Below, piece by piece: positions 1-12,960 of a stretch of DNA of 64,000 bases. The stretch spans positions 3,260,501 to 3,324,500 of the forward strand of contig NC_092198.1 in the NCBI RefSeq assembly GCF_043641665.1, written 5' to 3'. Under the pieces are notes generated by a model. It was not told where the DNA came from. It ran no database searches and saw only the letters and a program-made list of their open reading frames with translations. Within the stretch, counting starts at the first letter, position 1. Each line of letters opens with the position of its first letter. Source of the stretch: Enoplosus armatus. Taxonomy: Eukaryota > Chordata > Actinopteri > Centrarchiformes > Enoplosidae. A program made the position numbers and the translations under genes.

Positions 1-934
1 TCGTTTTGTAATCAGGGAGTTCATATAATGAAACCACAGATTCATTTGTTTCAGTTAAAGCTACAATGGAACATTTATGATTCCGACATGAGAGATAATG
101 TTTCACATTGTCATAACTCTTGGATAAGCTGCTTACATTGAGATGAAAAATAGAAATGTGTTGAAGGTTGGCATTAACAGTTTAAAATCTTTTCCTTCAT
201 AATATTTATATATTCCTCTGCAGAAAGGTTTGAAAATCTAAATCAGCATCGTGTTCATTATATCTAGAACTTGTCATTTTCATGTCATGTCATTTTCTAG
301 TGGAGTTTTATCTTTAACATGCAGTGTTTTGCCATCTATTACCGTGGAAAGAAAACTCTGATTACCTTTCCCACCCACTCTACTGCATTTGGAAAATTCA
401 AAGGTTTTCATTTTGGGTGATTACCACTTATGCAGGTACATTCATATACTGAACGTTTTATACTCTACATGCATTGCACAAACCTCCTATCTGCAAAATG
501 ATCCAGGAAAAGTGAGGAAAAACCTCCTATGTTCACTTTGTGAGGCACTAATACCTAGTCGGTATTGTTAACACATAATATAGTTATATAGTCCCAAAAC
601 AGTGTGTTATGTATTGGGTATCCTTAACAAATAGCATTCTGCAAGAAAACAACAAGTTTTGTTTGGTTTCTCAAAAACGTGCATTTTTCAGAGAGGAGGT
701 TTTGCTCTTCGGCCATCGATATGTTGTTATTTTGATTCATAACAACACAGAATGAATACTGAGACAGTCACTGAGATAAAATATGAGCATATTATCAAAT
801 CATTCCTTCACTTCGTTCGTAACCGTCTGCTGACGTTTAACGAGGCGTGCAGTTCTACAAACAGACCATAATAAGTCTTTATGAGTGCTGTTATTCTGGC
901 TAAAGTAGCATGTTCTGGTACAGACTGAATGCAG

Positions 935-1530
935 CTTAAAGGGGAACTCCACTGACTTTACACATCACATAACTTGACTAATAATGAAAAAAAATGTCCT
1001 GACTGATATTGTAATTACATTTTTAGTGTTGAAGTCTTAGTTAGCTCTAAGGACCGTAATCAAAAGCACACATATATCAAAGGAGGTAAGGGACGTCACT
1101 ATTTCCCACAATGCTTTCCTAGCCAGGCAGGGTCTCTCTGACTCCCAACGTTTTATTTATTTTTTTTCTTACCTCTATGATACCTCCATTCTATATGAGA
1201 GCTAATACTATTACAACCAAGGGAAATGCCCGGCGTACAACAGTGATATACGTGAAAACATACAGAACTTCTGGTGAATTCTAGGGGTAGATGTTCGTGC
1301 ACCTCAGGCTGTTTTACGGTGGCGGAGGTAAAGAGGGATGGAGATCTAATGTCCTCAGCCACCTGCCAGTGGAATCTGGCTGAGGGAGATAAAGCTGCTG
1401 GACTGTAATCTACCTTCCCAGCACTGACAGCCATACAAACTAATGCCACTAATAAAGCTCTGATTGTCCCCAACATGTGGTACGTTGATTTTCTTATCGC
1501 ACCACTGGTTTGTTTGCTTGGGTCCAAACC
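935..1530. repeat. Repeat-like segment with a degenerate minus-strand frame
   Basis: Starts TTAAAGGGGAACTCCACTG, the same left end as the element at 11371. It includes ACTATTTCCCACAATGC (1098-1114) and an open minus-strand frame of 124 codons (1153-1527) with a hydrophobic stretch (GTIRALLVALVCMAVSAG). The frame starts at a TTG, has no recognised domain and sits in repeat-like DNA, so I do not call it a gene. Confidence 0.35.
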
Positions 1531-3125
1531 ATGGTGAAAAGTTTTACTCGTACATTTGCTTTACTGCACTTTTACTTTGATCTGTATCTGTATGTTTGGT
1601 TTGGCCCATTTTGGCAGCCGTGAGAAGAGTCAAAACAAATTTGACGTTTAACCTTGATGGATTTGTCTTCACTCACACTGAATTTGCTTTCAGTATTCGT
1701 GCCAGGTAAGAGTACAAACATTAATAAATACTGAATATGAGCTCGCATGTACCAAAGATTCCAATCTCTTCCTGACTCAAGAGTTTGCTCTTTTAAGTTT
1801 ACTTTGTTCCTCCAGCTTCTCTGATCCTGCTCTACCAGCTATCAAATGTCAACATCTATTTCCTTATGCCAATATAATTACATGTTTTAGGATCAGTGCA
1901 CATACTTGGTTTAGATTGCATTCTCACTAACTAAATCTGCTGTGTTGTTGGAGAAGACAGAACGCCAGATTTTCAGGTATCTTGATGTGGGCTCCCGAGT
2001 TCTAATCACATTGTATTGCATTGCACCTGGCCAAAGAAAACTAAATAAATGAGCAACTGTTGGCCAATGCAGCCATTGGAAACTTACTGACCAAAACTAA
2101 AGGCGGAAAGTAAGGGTGTGGAGGTTGTGGTGGTGGAAAGGGACATAGCGCTTCTGACTTTCACAGACAGTTCACAGATCTGCAATTAAGGTTTGGTAGT
2201 TTATTTGCCATTGCCACAATATTTCCCTAACCTTAACCGTAGCATATTCGCCATGCGCAGATATTGTAGAAAAGCTAATTGCAGAGCCATTTATGCAACA
2301 TAATTCCCTTGGTCTGCACTCATGTTGTCATAATATAATACATGACTAAAATTAATTTCATAATTCAAATTAGAATGAGAAAATTAGAAGAGGACAAGCT
2401 CAGCCATGAGGGGAAATTTAAAGGCTCCAATCAGACGTTTCCTCTCCGCAGCATTTTGGCCATCGTGGCAGGTCATCAGCCGTCCTGCCCAGGATGCAGA
2501 GTGCCAGCCAGAGAGTGACTCACACTTTGGCACCGGTCATTAGCCTGTCACCAGGGTCTCACAGTGTTGTTAGTAATGACAGGGCAGAGCATCCATGATG
2601 ACTGTGTCCCTGCACAACACAAGACCCTCTCAAGAGGCCTGTAATTCACTCAACCTTTTATTTTGGTTGCGTGTGTGAGTTTAGAGTAGATCTGGTACAA
2701 GTAGCGCAAGGCCGGGTCCTCGCAGACTTGACCACTGAACTGAACTGAATCATAAATCGTGGAAGTGCTGGTCTGTTCATCACCTTAAATAAATGAGGCC
2801 AGCACTGGTGTTTCCTAAAGGTTCAGCTCACTCAGATCACAAAACGCGGCCATGTTGATGCAGTGGGGGTGAGTTCAATTCCATTTAGGATTCTCAAAGT
2901 ATCTAAAAAACATTTTCAAACTCAGCAGCAATATGTCTTTCCAGAAACAACATCCCGTGACACTGAATAATCCACAAACCTCACTGTGGACGGTTTGGAC
3001 TCTGGAACCGTTTTAGTAGTCCCGAAATTAAAATGACACTAGCAACATGCTTAAATATCATTGGAGGCTTATGTAATTATGGGTGTCGGACGGCAATGTT
3101 GGTAAGTCAATCCACCACTTTGGTC
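1531..3125. other. Non-coding stretch
   Basis: AT-rich unique-looking DNA with no credible coding frame and no repeat I can name. Bases 1-934 are the same in character. Confidence 0.5.
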
Positions 3126-3345
3126 TAGACTGAAATATCTCGACAAATATTGGATGGATTGCCATGAAACTTCATCGTCCCTGGAGAATGAATCCTACCG
3201 ACTTGGTTTGGTTCTGAGTGAAAAACCTGCAAAACCAATGACATCTCCATCAGCCTCAGCTGTACTGTGTGTTTAGTGCTAAACAAAGATGGCGAACATG
3301 GTGGTGATAGTATATAACCATGCAACAGATAGTGTTTCATTTACC
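3126..3345 (+). repeat. Dispersed repeat family A, copy 1
   Basis: ATATTGGATGGATTGCCATG, then ATCAGCCTCAGCTGTACTG, TTTAGTGCTAA and AAGATGGCGAACATGGTG, belongs to a very frequent teleost repeat. A second copy is at 21832-22040. Non-coding. Confidence 0.6.
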
Positions 3346-5044
3346 CAGTTTCAGACATAACGTAGCCATCATGACATTTCTGTGGCCACCCTGTCATTCT
3401 GGATAACCCCCCCCAGAACACAGTCCAAGGTTTTTGTCAGGACTAGTTTCAACAGAGACATAGTTTCTGGTTATTTTTCAATGCTGCCCCACAAAGGAAA
3501 TTCCATTCACCTCCATTGTGCCAAGATGCAAGCAGAAATCTTTACATACAGATATCGCAAAACCTGAACAAATCACGTCATATTTGTATTTCACGTTAGA
3601 AGAGTACACTTTTATTTTCACTTTCACAATAACATTCTCCCTGATATTATTGTTTATTTGTATGCCCACTATTTACTACTATTTATTACTTTGCTGAGAT
3701 TACCGTCCCCTCTTGGGTATCTTTTTCAATTTTCAGTCTTCAGTTAATACAAGGAGACTTATCACACAGAGGAGACCGCAAACAATCTAGGAGCAGCTTC
3801 ACGTGGAGTTGTCATGGAGATGATGTGACTCAGAAACCCTTTGCCTTCATGAGCCCCAGCCTTAGACTGTTTGGTGAGTTGGAATGAGGCTGCCTGCCAT
3901 TCTTCCTGGGAGAGGTATTGCTACCCTTCAGTTTTGTATGTGATACAGATATTCTTTGCAAGGAGAAATTAGCTGTTGCTCAGTCTTCCCAAGCCTCATT
4001 TGGAGCACCGTACGGTACAGGACCAAAATGTGCTGTAAAATTCCGATCATGTTTTACATTCAGGAGAAATGAGCACACCTAAAGACCTCTTGTGTTAAAC
4101 ATTAACACTATACAAGGGCAGGACCTGTGAAAAAGTCAAGTGGAGAACAGCTTTTAAAACTCAACATCAATTCCAGGCTTTTCTTGGCAGTTACAAAGAC
4201 AAAATTCCTTCCAGTAGCTTTATGGTAAAAAATAAAAAAATAAAAGCTTTTGCAAATGTGCTTTCAGTTCTCTCTCACTTTGAATATTTCTAACAAGATC
4301 TGTTTTCCCCTACAGCGTGGCCTGCCAAAGCCTACATCAGTTGTTCCTAAACAGCCCTGGTGACAAGGACAGCCAGGTGAGACGCTGTGGAGGAATCCAA
4401 GGCAGCGGCGAGATGTTTCCACCACCTCATCTCTCAAAGAAAGAAAGCAATCAACACATTCTTCAATTATATGGAAAACATTAGAGCTCTGATGGTGGAA
4501 TTCGATTTTCAGAAACTGTAATGTGCAATTAATTAAAGATATATTTGTTTCTCTGGGATATGCATTCCTGCGGGTTTGTGGCCGTGGCAAGAGTTCGTCC
4601 AATGCTCATATTCTCTTTCAGTGAAGTTCATGCAGAGTTTACATTGAGTAACTCAGTTTATGCACAATGTATTTCGAGGATCCCAGAGGCTGCGACTGTA
4701 GCAACAAACTTTTCTTGTTTTGATATGAGGGGACAATAAGGCTTTTAAGAAATATGGGAAAAACAAAGATGTAAAGATGCATGTTTTTGTATACCACTGC
4801 AGTGAATGTGCATGGGAGGTTAATGGGGAAACTACGCTTTATTACAACTTATTCGTTTTTCAAACTCACAACAGTAATTGCTGAGATCTCAGAATGTGTG
4901 TACATCGCTAAAAATACAAGTTGTCAGACGGTCGTACAGCTTGTAAACAAAATCTGCAACTCTGCAAACTTTTAACAGGCAGCCTGCATTACAAACCTTT
5001 TAAGGAGTTTTGCAGCGAGGGTCTCACAAAAAGATGCTATCAAG
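3346..5044. other. Non-coding stretch
   Basis: Short open frames only, none with a family signature. Nothing else recognised. Confidence 0.5.
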
Positions 5045-5240
5045 TTGCATTATGGGAAGTGCTGGATCCATTCTAGGAGCTTGACTACATACTAGGGACT
5101 AAAATTGTGTCCGTCTGCTGTTTGGTGCCGGACAGGTAGTGCACAGCGAGCATATCAGAGCTGCCTGGAAAAGAGATTGATAAGAGCAGTGAGACGGACC
5201 CAAAACAATGAGCTAAAATATGCTAAGACTGGGGGTTTTA
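5045..5240 (+). repeat. Dispersed repeat family B, copy 1
   Basis: TGTCCGTCTGCTGTTTGGTG, CAGAGCTGCC and CCAAAACAATGAGCTAAAAT have counterparts at 44511-44760 in the same orientation. GCATTATGGGAAGTGC lies just upstream here, but downstream in the other copy. Confidence 0.5.
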
Positions 5241-6451
5241 TCGAAAACATGTTTCATCATCTTCAGATCTCAGCAGTTAACCTGGTCAGTAAAATGCCAT
5301 AACTGGTTGGAATAAAGGCCAAAACTACAACATTTCCTTTAACTAGTGTACTGGACAACAGCACTCTTATACTTTTGTCATCTAACATCTTACTTTCCTG
5401 ATCATATACTGCTCAATTTTCTCATATTAAAGCACATGAAAGTGGCAGTGATGGATAATAACAACTTCAGATGAACAGATGAACTAACTGGAGTGCTGCC
5501 TTAGCACACACCAAAACCAAATGCCAACACCCACATAAAAAATGATGGAAGATAAAGAAACACCTTGTCTTCCTCAGAAAAATCCCATAAAGGAAGTTGT
5601 ATACATGCCTTCAAAATAAAGGGTTTTCTAACCTCCTCTGGTCAGCGAGGAAAATCCCCAGGCTCAGTGGTTTTGCTAAAGTAGCTCCTGACTTTCATTT
5701 CTCTTTTCCTGGGTCTGTTTTTAGTGGGTGGAAAGTTGAAAAGTGGGCAGAACCTTGGCAAGCGGATCACTTTCGATTGAAGAGCAAAAACAGGAACCCA
5801 ATTCAGTGCTGTCACACCACCCCCATTCAGTGGTGCATGAGAGAAAGCCCTGATCCACAGGAAGTGAGCTGGACTCAGCTGGGCCGAGGCATTGACATTC
5901 TGATGGGATGCAGTCATCGTGTCATCCTGAGTGCTGTCTCAGTCCCCGGTGTCAAACGGCCCCTAACAAGTCATGTCATCTGACTGGTTAACAATGCTGG
6001 CATACATGTTAGGAGGGGGGGAAAAAAAGGCCTCTTGCTTATCTGAAGCCGTGAGAACCTGCACCCCAAGAAACGCTCAGTGTGCAAACTGAAGGATGGT
6101 GCGCCAAAAACTATGACCTTTAGAGGATACTCCAGAGCTGATAAGTAGAGTAAAAATAATTCCTCTGAGACAGGATGACGACTTGTGCACAGGAAAATCC
6201 AGCAGATGAGTTATACGCACTTCCTGTAGCAAGGAAGGTTATGACATATGTTTGTGAATTACAGCATTACAATATATTTACGTGGGTTTCTTATAGAACC
6301 ATTCAGTTAGTGTTCCTGTGTCCACGCTACAGAGCTGAGTCCGATTAAAGGCTAAAGATGCCGTCCACATTAGGTTAAAATGTCGAATTCCTAGCAAGCT
6401 TACGTGTCACCTACATGGTTTGACGACGCACAAACAAAAACCAAGACAGGA
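5241..6451. other. Non-coding stretch
   Basis: A 128-codon frame at 5597-5983 overlaps a 91-codon frame on the other strand. Neither shows a domain, and the first has an anonymous, low-complexity composition. Nothing supported. Confidence 0.45.
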
Positions 6452-6645
6452 GTTCATGTTACTGCCCTTTAAATGTCTTTACATCGGCTACCAGTTTGTT
6501 ACAGAACTGATTTTAAGCTTTTACTTTTAAAGCCCTTCATGGACGAGATAGTATCTCTGAATCATTTTCAACCTGTGTGCTGTCTGAGGTCCTCTGGCAG
6601 GAACCTGTTAGCTCTTCCAAAGTCATGGTTTAAGGGGGTTACACC
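6452..6645 (+). mobile_element. Degraded LINE: C-terminal reverse-transcriptase fragment
   Basis: The frame at 6473 reads LHRLPVCYRTDFKLLLLKP and later CLRSSGRNLLALPKS. This is the familiar end of non-LTR retrotransposon reverse transcriptases (LHWLPV, FKLLLLT, LRSS...LL.VPKS). An internal deletion removes the stretch between them that normally holds YKALHGLAPSYL, and the C-terminal AFS...LWNSLP motif is missing. Dead fragment, probably L2- or Rex-like; the clade cannot be settled. Confidence 0.6.
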
Positions 6646-9378
6646 TTACCTACGGCGGCTATGTACGCGAGATCCGTAGCTAAGCCATAGCTGACGTGCA
6701 TTTACTCAAACATGTAACTACACCTTGGGGCTACGGAGGCACCACGTGGGGCTGTAAGATCTGTGATTGGTCAGCACGGGCTGGTTTGCTGGTAGAGATT
6801 GTTGAGAGTGAATACAAAAAGAAAAACTCATTCATCTTCTTCTTTTCAGTAATAAACACGCAAACCTTCTGCTCAGTGCAACCTCTGCTCTCTATCACAG
6901 TGAATGAAACAACGTAAACACACGACTGCACAGAATCGGCTTATATTCAGTTATGAATCATGGTGGCAAGGTCCTTCCAAACAACTTTGTAATAGCTGGT
7001 TTTGCTAAGTGCTAGATAAATATACTTCACTGTAAATGGCCACTTGATCTGCAGGGAGGAAGTATTCATATAATGTTTAAAACAATAAAAGAGACGTCTA
7101 TCTTTGGCATTGGTTGTCAACCAGTCGTATTACTGTGTGTGTAGCAAAGTGTGTCATAGAGCCATTCAGTAATGTGACTGAACTGGGAGTCTCCACGTAT
7201 CATACTGTGACTCTGGTAACTTGGACTATGAATGTTAATGCATCACACCCCAATGTCTCTCAGAATTACTAGATGATTCTGCGGCACACAATTTACTGTA
7301 GAAGTAGAGTGTCTTTTATAATGGTAAAGTAATGGTCGGGTGGACATCGACATCTAGCACATCCATATTTCATGTAGTATGGTATGGTGCGCTCAGGCTG
7401 AATGCAAAGGTGATGCAGTTGCATTTATAGTTAATGCAAAGCTGCAAGTGGCATCAAAAAAAGGCAAATTGCCTGTGTGGCAGGGAATACGGCAAAGACG
7501 CGACTTAAAGATTCACACAAAGCACAGTTCAAGTAGCAGTTCAGCCTATAGACACCTTAACAAGGGGTCCACCGTGTAGCCATATTGAAGTATGATGTGC
7601 AAGTGAAATCACCTTGTTTCGTGGCACTCCTGATTCTTCCGGTGGCCAGTGAACCTTGCAGCGGTGCCTGGCCTCTGACAGAGCCTCTCAGGGGAACTCA
7701 AAGCAGGACATCCTGCTATTCAGAGCTGCTGTCACAGTTGGGAAGGTGGTACAGCTGCAAAGGGCTTCCTGAGCCGCGGGGTCACATCTGAGAACAGGAA
7801 GAAGAGCATTTCTGACCCAGACCAGAAATGCGCCAGCCAGAAACGTGACCCCCAACCAGCTTCGTCTTTGTGTGACATGTGTTTGTCTGTGAGAGAGAAA
7901 TAGAGCAGATAAGTGGGGTGGTCCCACACAAACCAGAACAATGTAATGTGAGCAGCACCAGGTCATCGCTTCCTTGCTTCAGACTGAAAGTAGACTTGAA
8001 ATTATAAGAAAGCACGATCTCTTAAACCCAAATTTGAGTACGCGTCAGGGCGGTGGCTGACCTGCAGAAAAAAAAACTAATAAAGAAGTCAATAATCACT
8101 TTATATTTAGGGGCCTCCTGAGCCCAGAACATGTATATTTTCAGAAGTCGATGCTGATTGGCTCAATTTCTTTTTATGTCTATGACCAGTATAAGTTCAT
8201 GAGAAATACAACATTTATTAAAGATCTCCAACATCTCCAGTCATTTGGGTTTCTAATGTAAACTGGTATAAACCTATTACATATTCACAATTTAGCAAAG
8301 TTAGCAAAGTTATGGCAAATTTTCAGCTTGTGCATTAGTTTGATTTGTGTTCCAGTTGGTATATTATGAATAAAGACCACATGGAATCACAAACGCATCC
8401 ATCTACTGTAAACTGCAGAGCCCAACAGTTCCATGGGTCTTTAAACATCTTCCCTCAGAGACTTTATTCATACTCTTGATGAGTGGAAAATATTTTTCAG
8501 GTTGGTAAATATTAGCCGTGAGCTTGCCTTAAAGATGAATGACACAAAACTTAGTCAGTGCTTAAGTAACAAGAGAACCAAACGTGAAAAGTAAGAGGGA
8601 AACACTGACTTATTGGTAGGGTCTTTATTCAACCAATTCAGTACAGTTGTCTCACTGCATGTCCTTCATCAGGGTGTTTTAGAGGTAAAAGCACAGCCAC
8701 AAACAAAAACATGGCTGAGTCTATCAGTTATCCAAGGAGGACTAGACACATCAACGACCAACTTCTAAAGGCTGCTGCACCTCCAACAATAGAAGTAAAA
8801 ACGACCACGAAAGCAGTCACAGAGTCAGAACTCTCTTATTAAATAACCATAAAAACATGTTGATGCTAAAATCATTGGAAGCTTCTGAAATTATAAATTC
8901 AAACATGATGTCAGGGAAGCACTACAGCCATGAATACTTTACACCAAATCTGGAGTCTAATAAAGGAGGGCCTCAGCAATGACTGCTTGACATCAAATAT
9001 GTTGCCAGATTCAAAATGAGAACCTCGTGGGTTGCCAGCGACGACCATTAAAACAGCATGAACGAAGATAAAGCACACGGAGACGGTGTACAGCAGCTGT
9101 GGCGGCGAGCTACACTAACTACAGGTATTTCAGTTCCTCTGAGAGTGACGGTTGCAGTTCCTTTCACAAAGCGTAGAGAGAGACGTGAGATCATGAGAGC
9201 CTCCGATTATGGAGCTGCACTTCGACAGGGTTGCCATGGCGATGATGAGGCCCAGAAGTGATTTGCCCTCATGAGTCGGGGGCCTCACACTGTTTGAGGA
9301 GATGAGCTACAGAGACGGGGTCCTCTACTTGTGAGAGAGAGAGTGACTAAGTGGGTTTAAAAGGACACACCAGTGTGT

Positions 9379-9381
<3 letters not shown>
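6646..9381. other. Non-coding stretch
   Basis: The part at 6690-6800, with GATTGGTCAGCACGGGCTGG, looks repeat-derived. The rest is unique DNA without a gene. Confidence 0.45.

Positions 9382-9439
<58 letters not shown>
9382..9439. repeat. (CA)29 microsatellite
   Basis: An uninterrupted run of 29 CA units. The (VC)n stretch in the reverse-strand frame here is an artefact of the repeat. Confidence 0.95.
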
Positions 9440-9441
<2 letters not shown>

Positions 9442-11239
9442 GATAACGGGGTATAATATCCGCTTGTGCTGCGCCAAAAGCAACAAATAAAATGATGAGT
9501 ATAACAATTCTTTCTCAAACCTGTTTAAGTTAAGATAGACTGAATGTATTGATCCCCAAGAGACAGTCAAATCAAGTCCACTAAAACCAGCAGTCAGCAC
9601 TGTGGGCAGCAGTCGACTACCTGACTGACAGCTGATCACGTGTACATGTCTGTATTTACGAGGGGATTTTCACAGCAGAAGCCCAGTTGCTTTCATTTCT
9701 GCACTGATCACTCGCTGCAGCTTTAATGAAAGACAGAGATATCAACGGGTTATTTGGATATGCACAAATATCGGAACGCCGACCTTTTCAAGAAGGTGGG
9801 TGAACGGATGATTTGTTCTCTCATCTGCAAGAAATTAGTCCACATTTCACAGGAGACACGTGCCTTCCACTATCCAAATGCTAAAAATCCTGAATGATTT
9901 GATCATGAGTTTCCTTCAACAACAAAACACTTAACTGCCCTCCCAAGATTTATTTTTTGGAAGGGGGGGGGGGTAATAACAAGAGAAGGGAGCACGCCCA
10001 GTTTGATGATCTATCCCGTAGCAACAGTTTAACACATCAAATTTCCCATTGCTGTGCTTTTGTTGGCCAGCTCGGCAGGGAAGACTGAAGCGGTGTGACG
10101 CACACGCAGACCTCGGTGCGTTGGGCTGCACTGCGCTGGTTGAATCTCGTGTCCCGGGGCGGCGGCATATAGCTGAGGGGCTGTTATTATTCCAGCTTCC
10201 TGTTTGGCAATGCTGCTGTCACATCTGTGGCTGATAACAACTACAACAATACTGCAGCGCAGCCTGGATCTACTGTATAGCTGAGTCTATTAGGGCCTGA
10301 TGTCTTCCTGTCATGTCACTGTAGTGCCACGACACTTACACATCAGCTGTTGCCGGGGGGGGGGGGTTGGAGGCACTGTGCTTACTTGCATGTGTGCTTG
10401 TCTTGCATTGCAAACATTCCAGCTGTTTACTTTTAGCCTGCGGCTCAGCTTCCTTTAAACGTCTCTCCTGCTTCGCGGGGGGGAGTTCAAAGCTGACCTG
10501 ATTTTATTTGGGCTGCACAATACAACACCTGCAGACTGAAAGAGACGATTCATCTCTATATCTGGCACCGCCTGGATATCTGCGTCTGTGTGTGTGCAGT
10601 CATTGTATTTTCATGTGTGCCACCGTCCCCGATGGGTACGGACCACATAAATCTGGCCTCTTCCTTAATGAAAGTCCCAGAAAATCAAACAAAGCCCAGA
10701 GTCTCAGCCTCCAAACCATCTTTCTGTCTCTTGCCAGGAATCCAGATGGCATAAGTCTATACATCACAGCATAATGCTCTTTCATTGTACACAGCCTTGT
10801 TTGACATGATGTGTGGCTCTTTTGTGAAGAGCCGTGACAAAAGTACATTCACTGAGCGCAAAACCTCTCCCGCAGACACCACTGCCTGTGTCCCATCTTA
10901 AAACCAGAGGACATAACAGTGTCATTGTTCTTTGGCTCCGGCTACAGAGGAACACTGGCTGTTAAAAAGGCATTTCATTAACTTTGCACCCTCCATTTTG
11001 CAATACAAATAGTTCTGTAATGACATGTCCAACCCAGAGGCAGTGTGTACGCACAGAGAACAAAAGGCTCATAACTGATAAGAAGGAAGGAACTGTGGAA
11101 AGGCCTCTTCTTAGAATTCCCATGCTGCATATGACACGCACTGCTACTTCAGGCATTTCCTTTCATATTTTAAAAAAATGACAAGAATGCGTTTGTTCAT
11201 TCATTGCAAGCAACAGGAATCACAGCTCATGAGAAGTCA
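9440..11239. other. Non-coding stretch with G homopolymers
   Basis: G runs at about 9963-9973 and 10356-10367, otherwise unremarkable; no supported gene. Confidence 0.45.
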
Positions 11240-11370
11240 CAGCCAAGTCCTCCGAGGCCAGATGGGGTATGTATCCCTCCAGTGTCTTCTGGGTCCTCCC
11301 TGGGGTCTCCTCTCAGTTGGACGTGTCTTCAAGAACCTCAACAGGGAGGCATCCAGGAGGCATCCTTAAA
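11240..11370 (+). repeat. Interspersed repeat, left part (interrupted)
   Basis: The stretch containing CCTGGGGTCTCCTCTCAGTT and GGGAGGCATCCAGGAGGCAT matches, from memory, a very common and well conserved fish repeat. The matching right part appears only at 11754, after about 383 bases of other sequence, so the copy seems split by an insertion. The class of the family is not settled here. Confidence 0.5.
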
Positions 11371-11753
11371 GGGGAACTCCACCGATTTTACTCCACCGAT
11401 TAGATCAAAGTGTGTCTCCAGGTCTTGGGGAGTACTACTGCATATAGGAAAACAGATATATAAAAGCCTTTTGTGTCACCGGAGAGAGATGTGTGAAAAC
11501 CAGATTTCTGTAGCCCACCCTTATCTCTGCTTGAGGCTACATTAGCCGCTACTAGCATAACAGTGGATCAATGCAGCAGAACCAAGCTGTCCATTGTGAG
11601 TTTAGTTGTCGTAGGAGTGCACCGCTCAACACGTCTGAAGGCAAAAGCTCAGAAAAAGACACAGCCGCACCCCAATTGGATGCCGTCCAATCATCCAACA
11701 AGAACTGTAGTTGAAGCATACAAATCTTTATCAAAAGCTCAAACCACCTTTTG
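11371..11753 (+). mobile_element. Putative inserted element inside the 11.2 kb repeat
   Basis: Begins TTAAAGGGGAACTCCACCG, a left end also seen near 935 (TTAAAGGGGAACTCCACTG), and lies between the two halves of the neighbouring repeat. Terminal inverted repeats and a target-site duplication are not obvious. No coding domain is recognised. Confidence 0.45.
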
Positions 11754-11975
11754 ACATGAAGGAGCAGTGGTTGATGCTCCAAGCTCCTTCCGGATGTCTG
11801 AGCTCTTCACCCAGTCTGCAGGAGATGAAGCAACCTTGCCCAGATTAGGGATTCTGGACACCTCCAGAGTCCAGCCTTGGAGGGGGCCCTGGAGGTGAGT
11901 TTCTGGTAACTAGGGCCTAAATCCACGGGGTCCAGTCACGGCCAACCCTAAGACATAACGTGGACCCAGCACTTG
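11754..11975 (+). repeat. Interspersed repeat, right part, plus following element
   Basis: AAGGAGCAGTGGTTGATGCT, then TTCCGGATGTCTGAGCTCTT, continues the repeat broken at 11370. From about 11826 the sequence (CCTTGCCCAGATTAGGG, later CCTGGAGGTGAG and ACGTGGACCC) resembles another remembered fish repeat. Both are degenerate. Confidence 0.45.
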
Positions 11976-12867
11976 GGGGCTTCAACATGCTGAACCCTGG
12001 CTGCAAAACAAGTTCTAGGAACATGAAATCAAATTCTAGAAGATATTTTCAAGGAAAGAGTCTGAAGGATTTATGTTCAGGAGAAGCATTTGAGCACAAC
12101 AGAGTACAAGCTGGGAAGAAAAGAAACGATGAGAGTGCTGTGGCCAGAAATGAACATGACTTACAGCTTTTCCAGCAGTAATGGAGTTTCCATTTCAGAG
12201 TTTAAAACGGCTCTGGACATTTTTTTTTCAGCATTTGTTTTGAGAATAAAGAGAATTACGATGTTTAACAAAGAGAAAACATGCAATACTCCCTAATGGC
12301 AGAACTATGCTTTGGAAAAAGCTGGACTGGGATACTTGTTGATGGGTTGTTTGAAAGTTTGACGGCGTTGACTTTGATGCCGACTTGAAGTAACTGTTCA
12401 ACTTTTATGTGGGGGAATCATGCAACGTGACATAGCAGTGACATGAGAGATACTCATGGTCACCGCTCATGTTGACTCCCGGGCCAGAACATGCAGTGAA
12501 CAGAGAGAGGAAACAATATAAAACACACACACATAACATTCATTAATCTGGTTCTCTCTGGATGGAGCCCTTCCAAGCTGCCGTTGAGAAGACAGACTGT
12601 ATTTAGTGCGTTACGCAACTTTTTAGCCTGGGGGCAGGAAGTGTTAGAAGGCTGTTCTCCCTCCCCTCACTTGGTCAGGTTTCCACCCCATGTGTCATTC
12701 ATGTTGATGAGCTGTCACCTTGGAGGTAAGTTGTTAAGGTCTCCCCAGAATTGAAGAAGCAGACGGCAACAGAAAAAGATCTACGCAAAACAATCACTTA
12801 AATAAAATCTAAAATCTAACTTGCTGCTCACCACATCCACAGCAAATGGTACACGCTCTAAGGTAGC

Positions 12868-12960
12868 TTCAATATTAATAAACTTTATTTATTCAGCACT
12901 TCCCAAAAACAAAGACAAAGTGTTTTACATGGTTGAACCAGGATTAAAACATTTCAGGAC
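12868..12960 (+). repeat. LINE 3'-end-like fragment
   Basis: AATAAACTTTATTTATTCAG and AAAGTGTTTTACATGG follow the pattern TTTATTTATATAGCAC...AAAGTGCTTTACA seen at the 3' ends of several fish LINEs. A related piece (TATAGCGCCTTTC, GGGCGCTTTACA) is at 46250-46295. Confidence 0.4.

Noticed and set aside
1153..1527. 124-codon minus-strand frame with a hydrophobic, signal-like segment
   Set aside because: No ATG at its start, no family, and it lies in repeat-like DNA.
9325..9639. 104-codon minus-strand frame with a long Val-Cys run
   Set aside because: The run is translated (CA)n microsatellite and the remainder has no domain.
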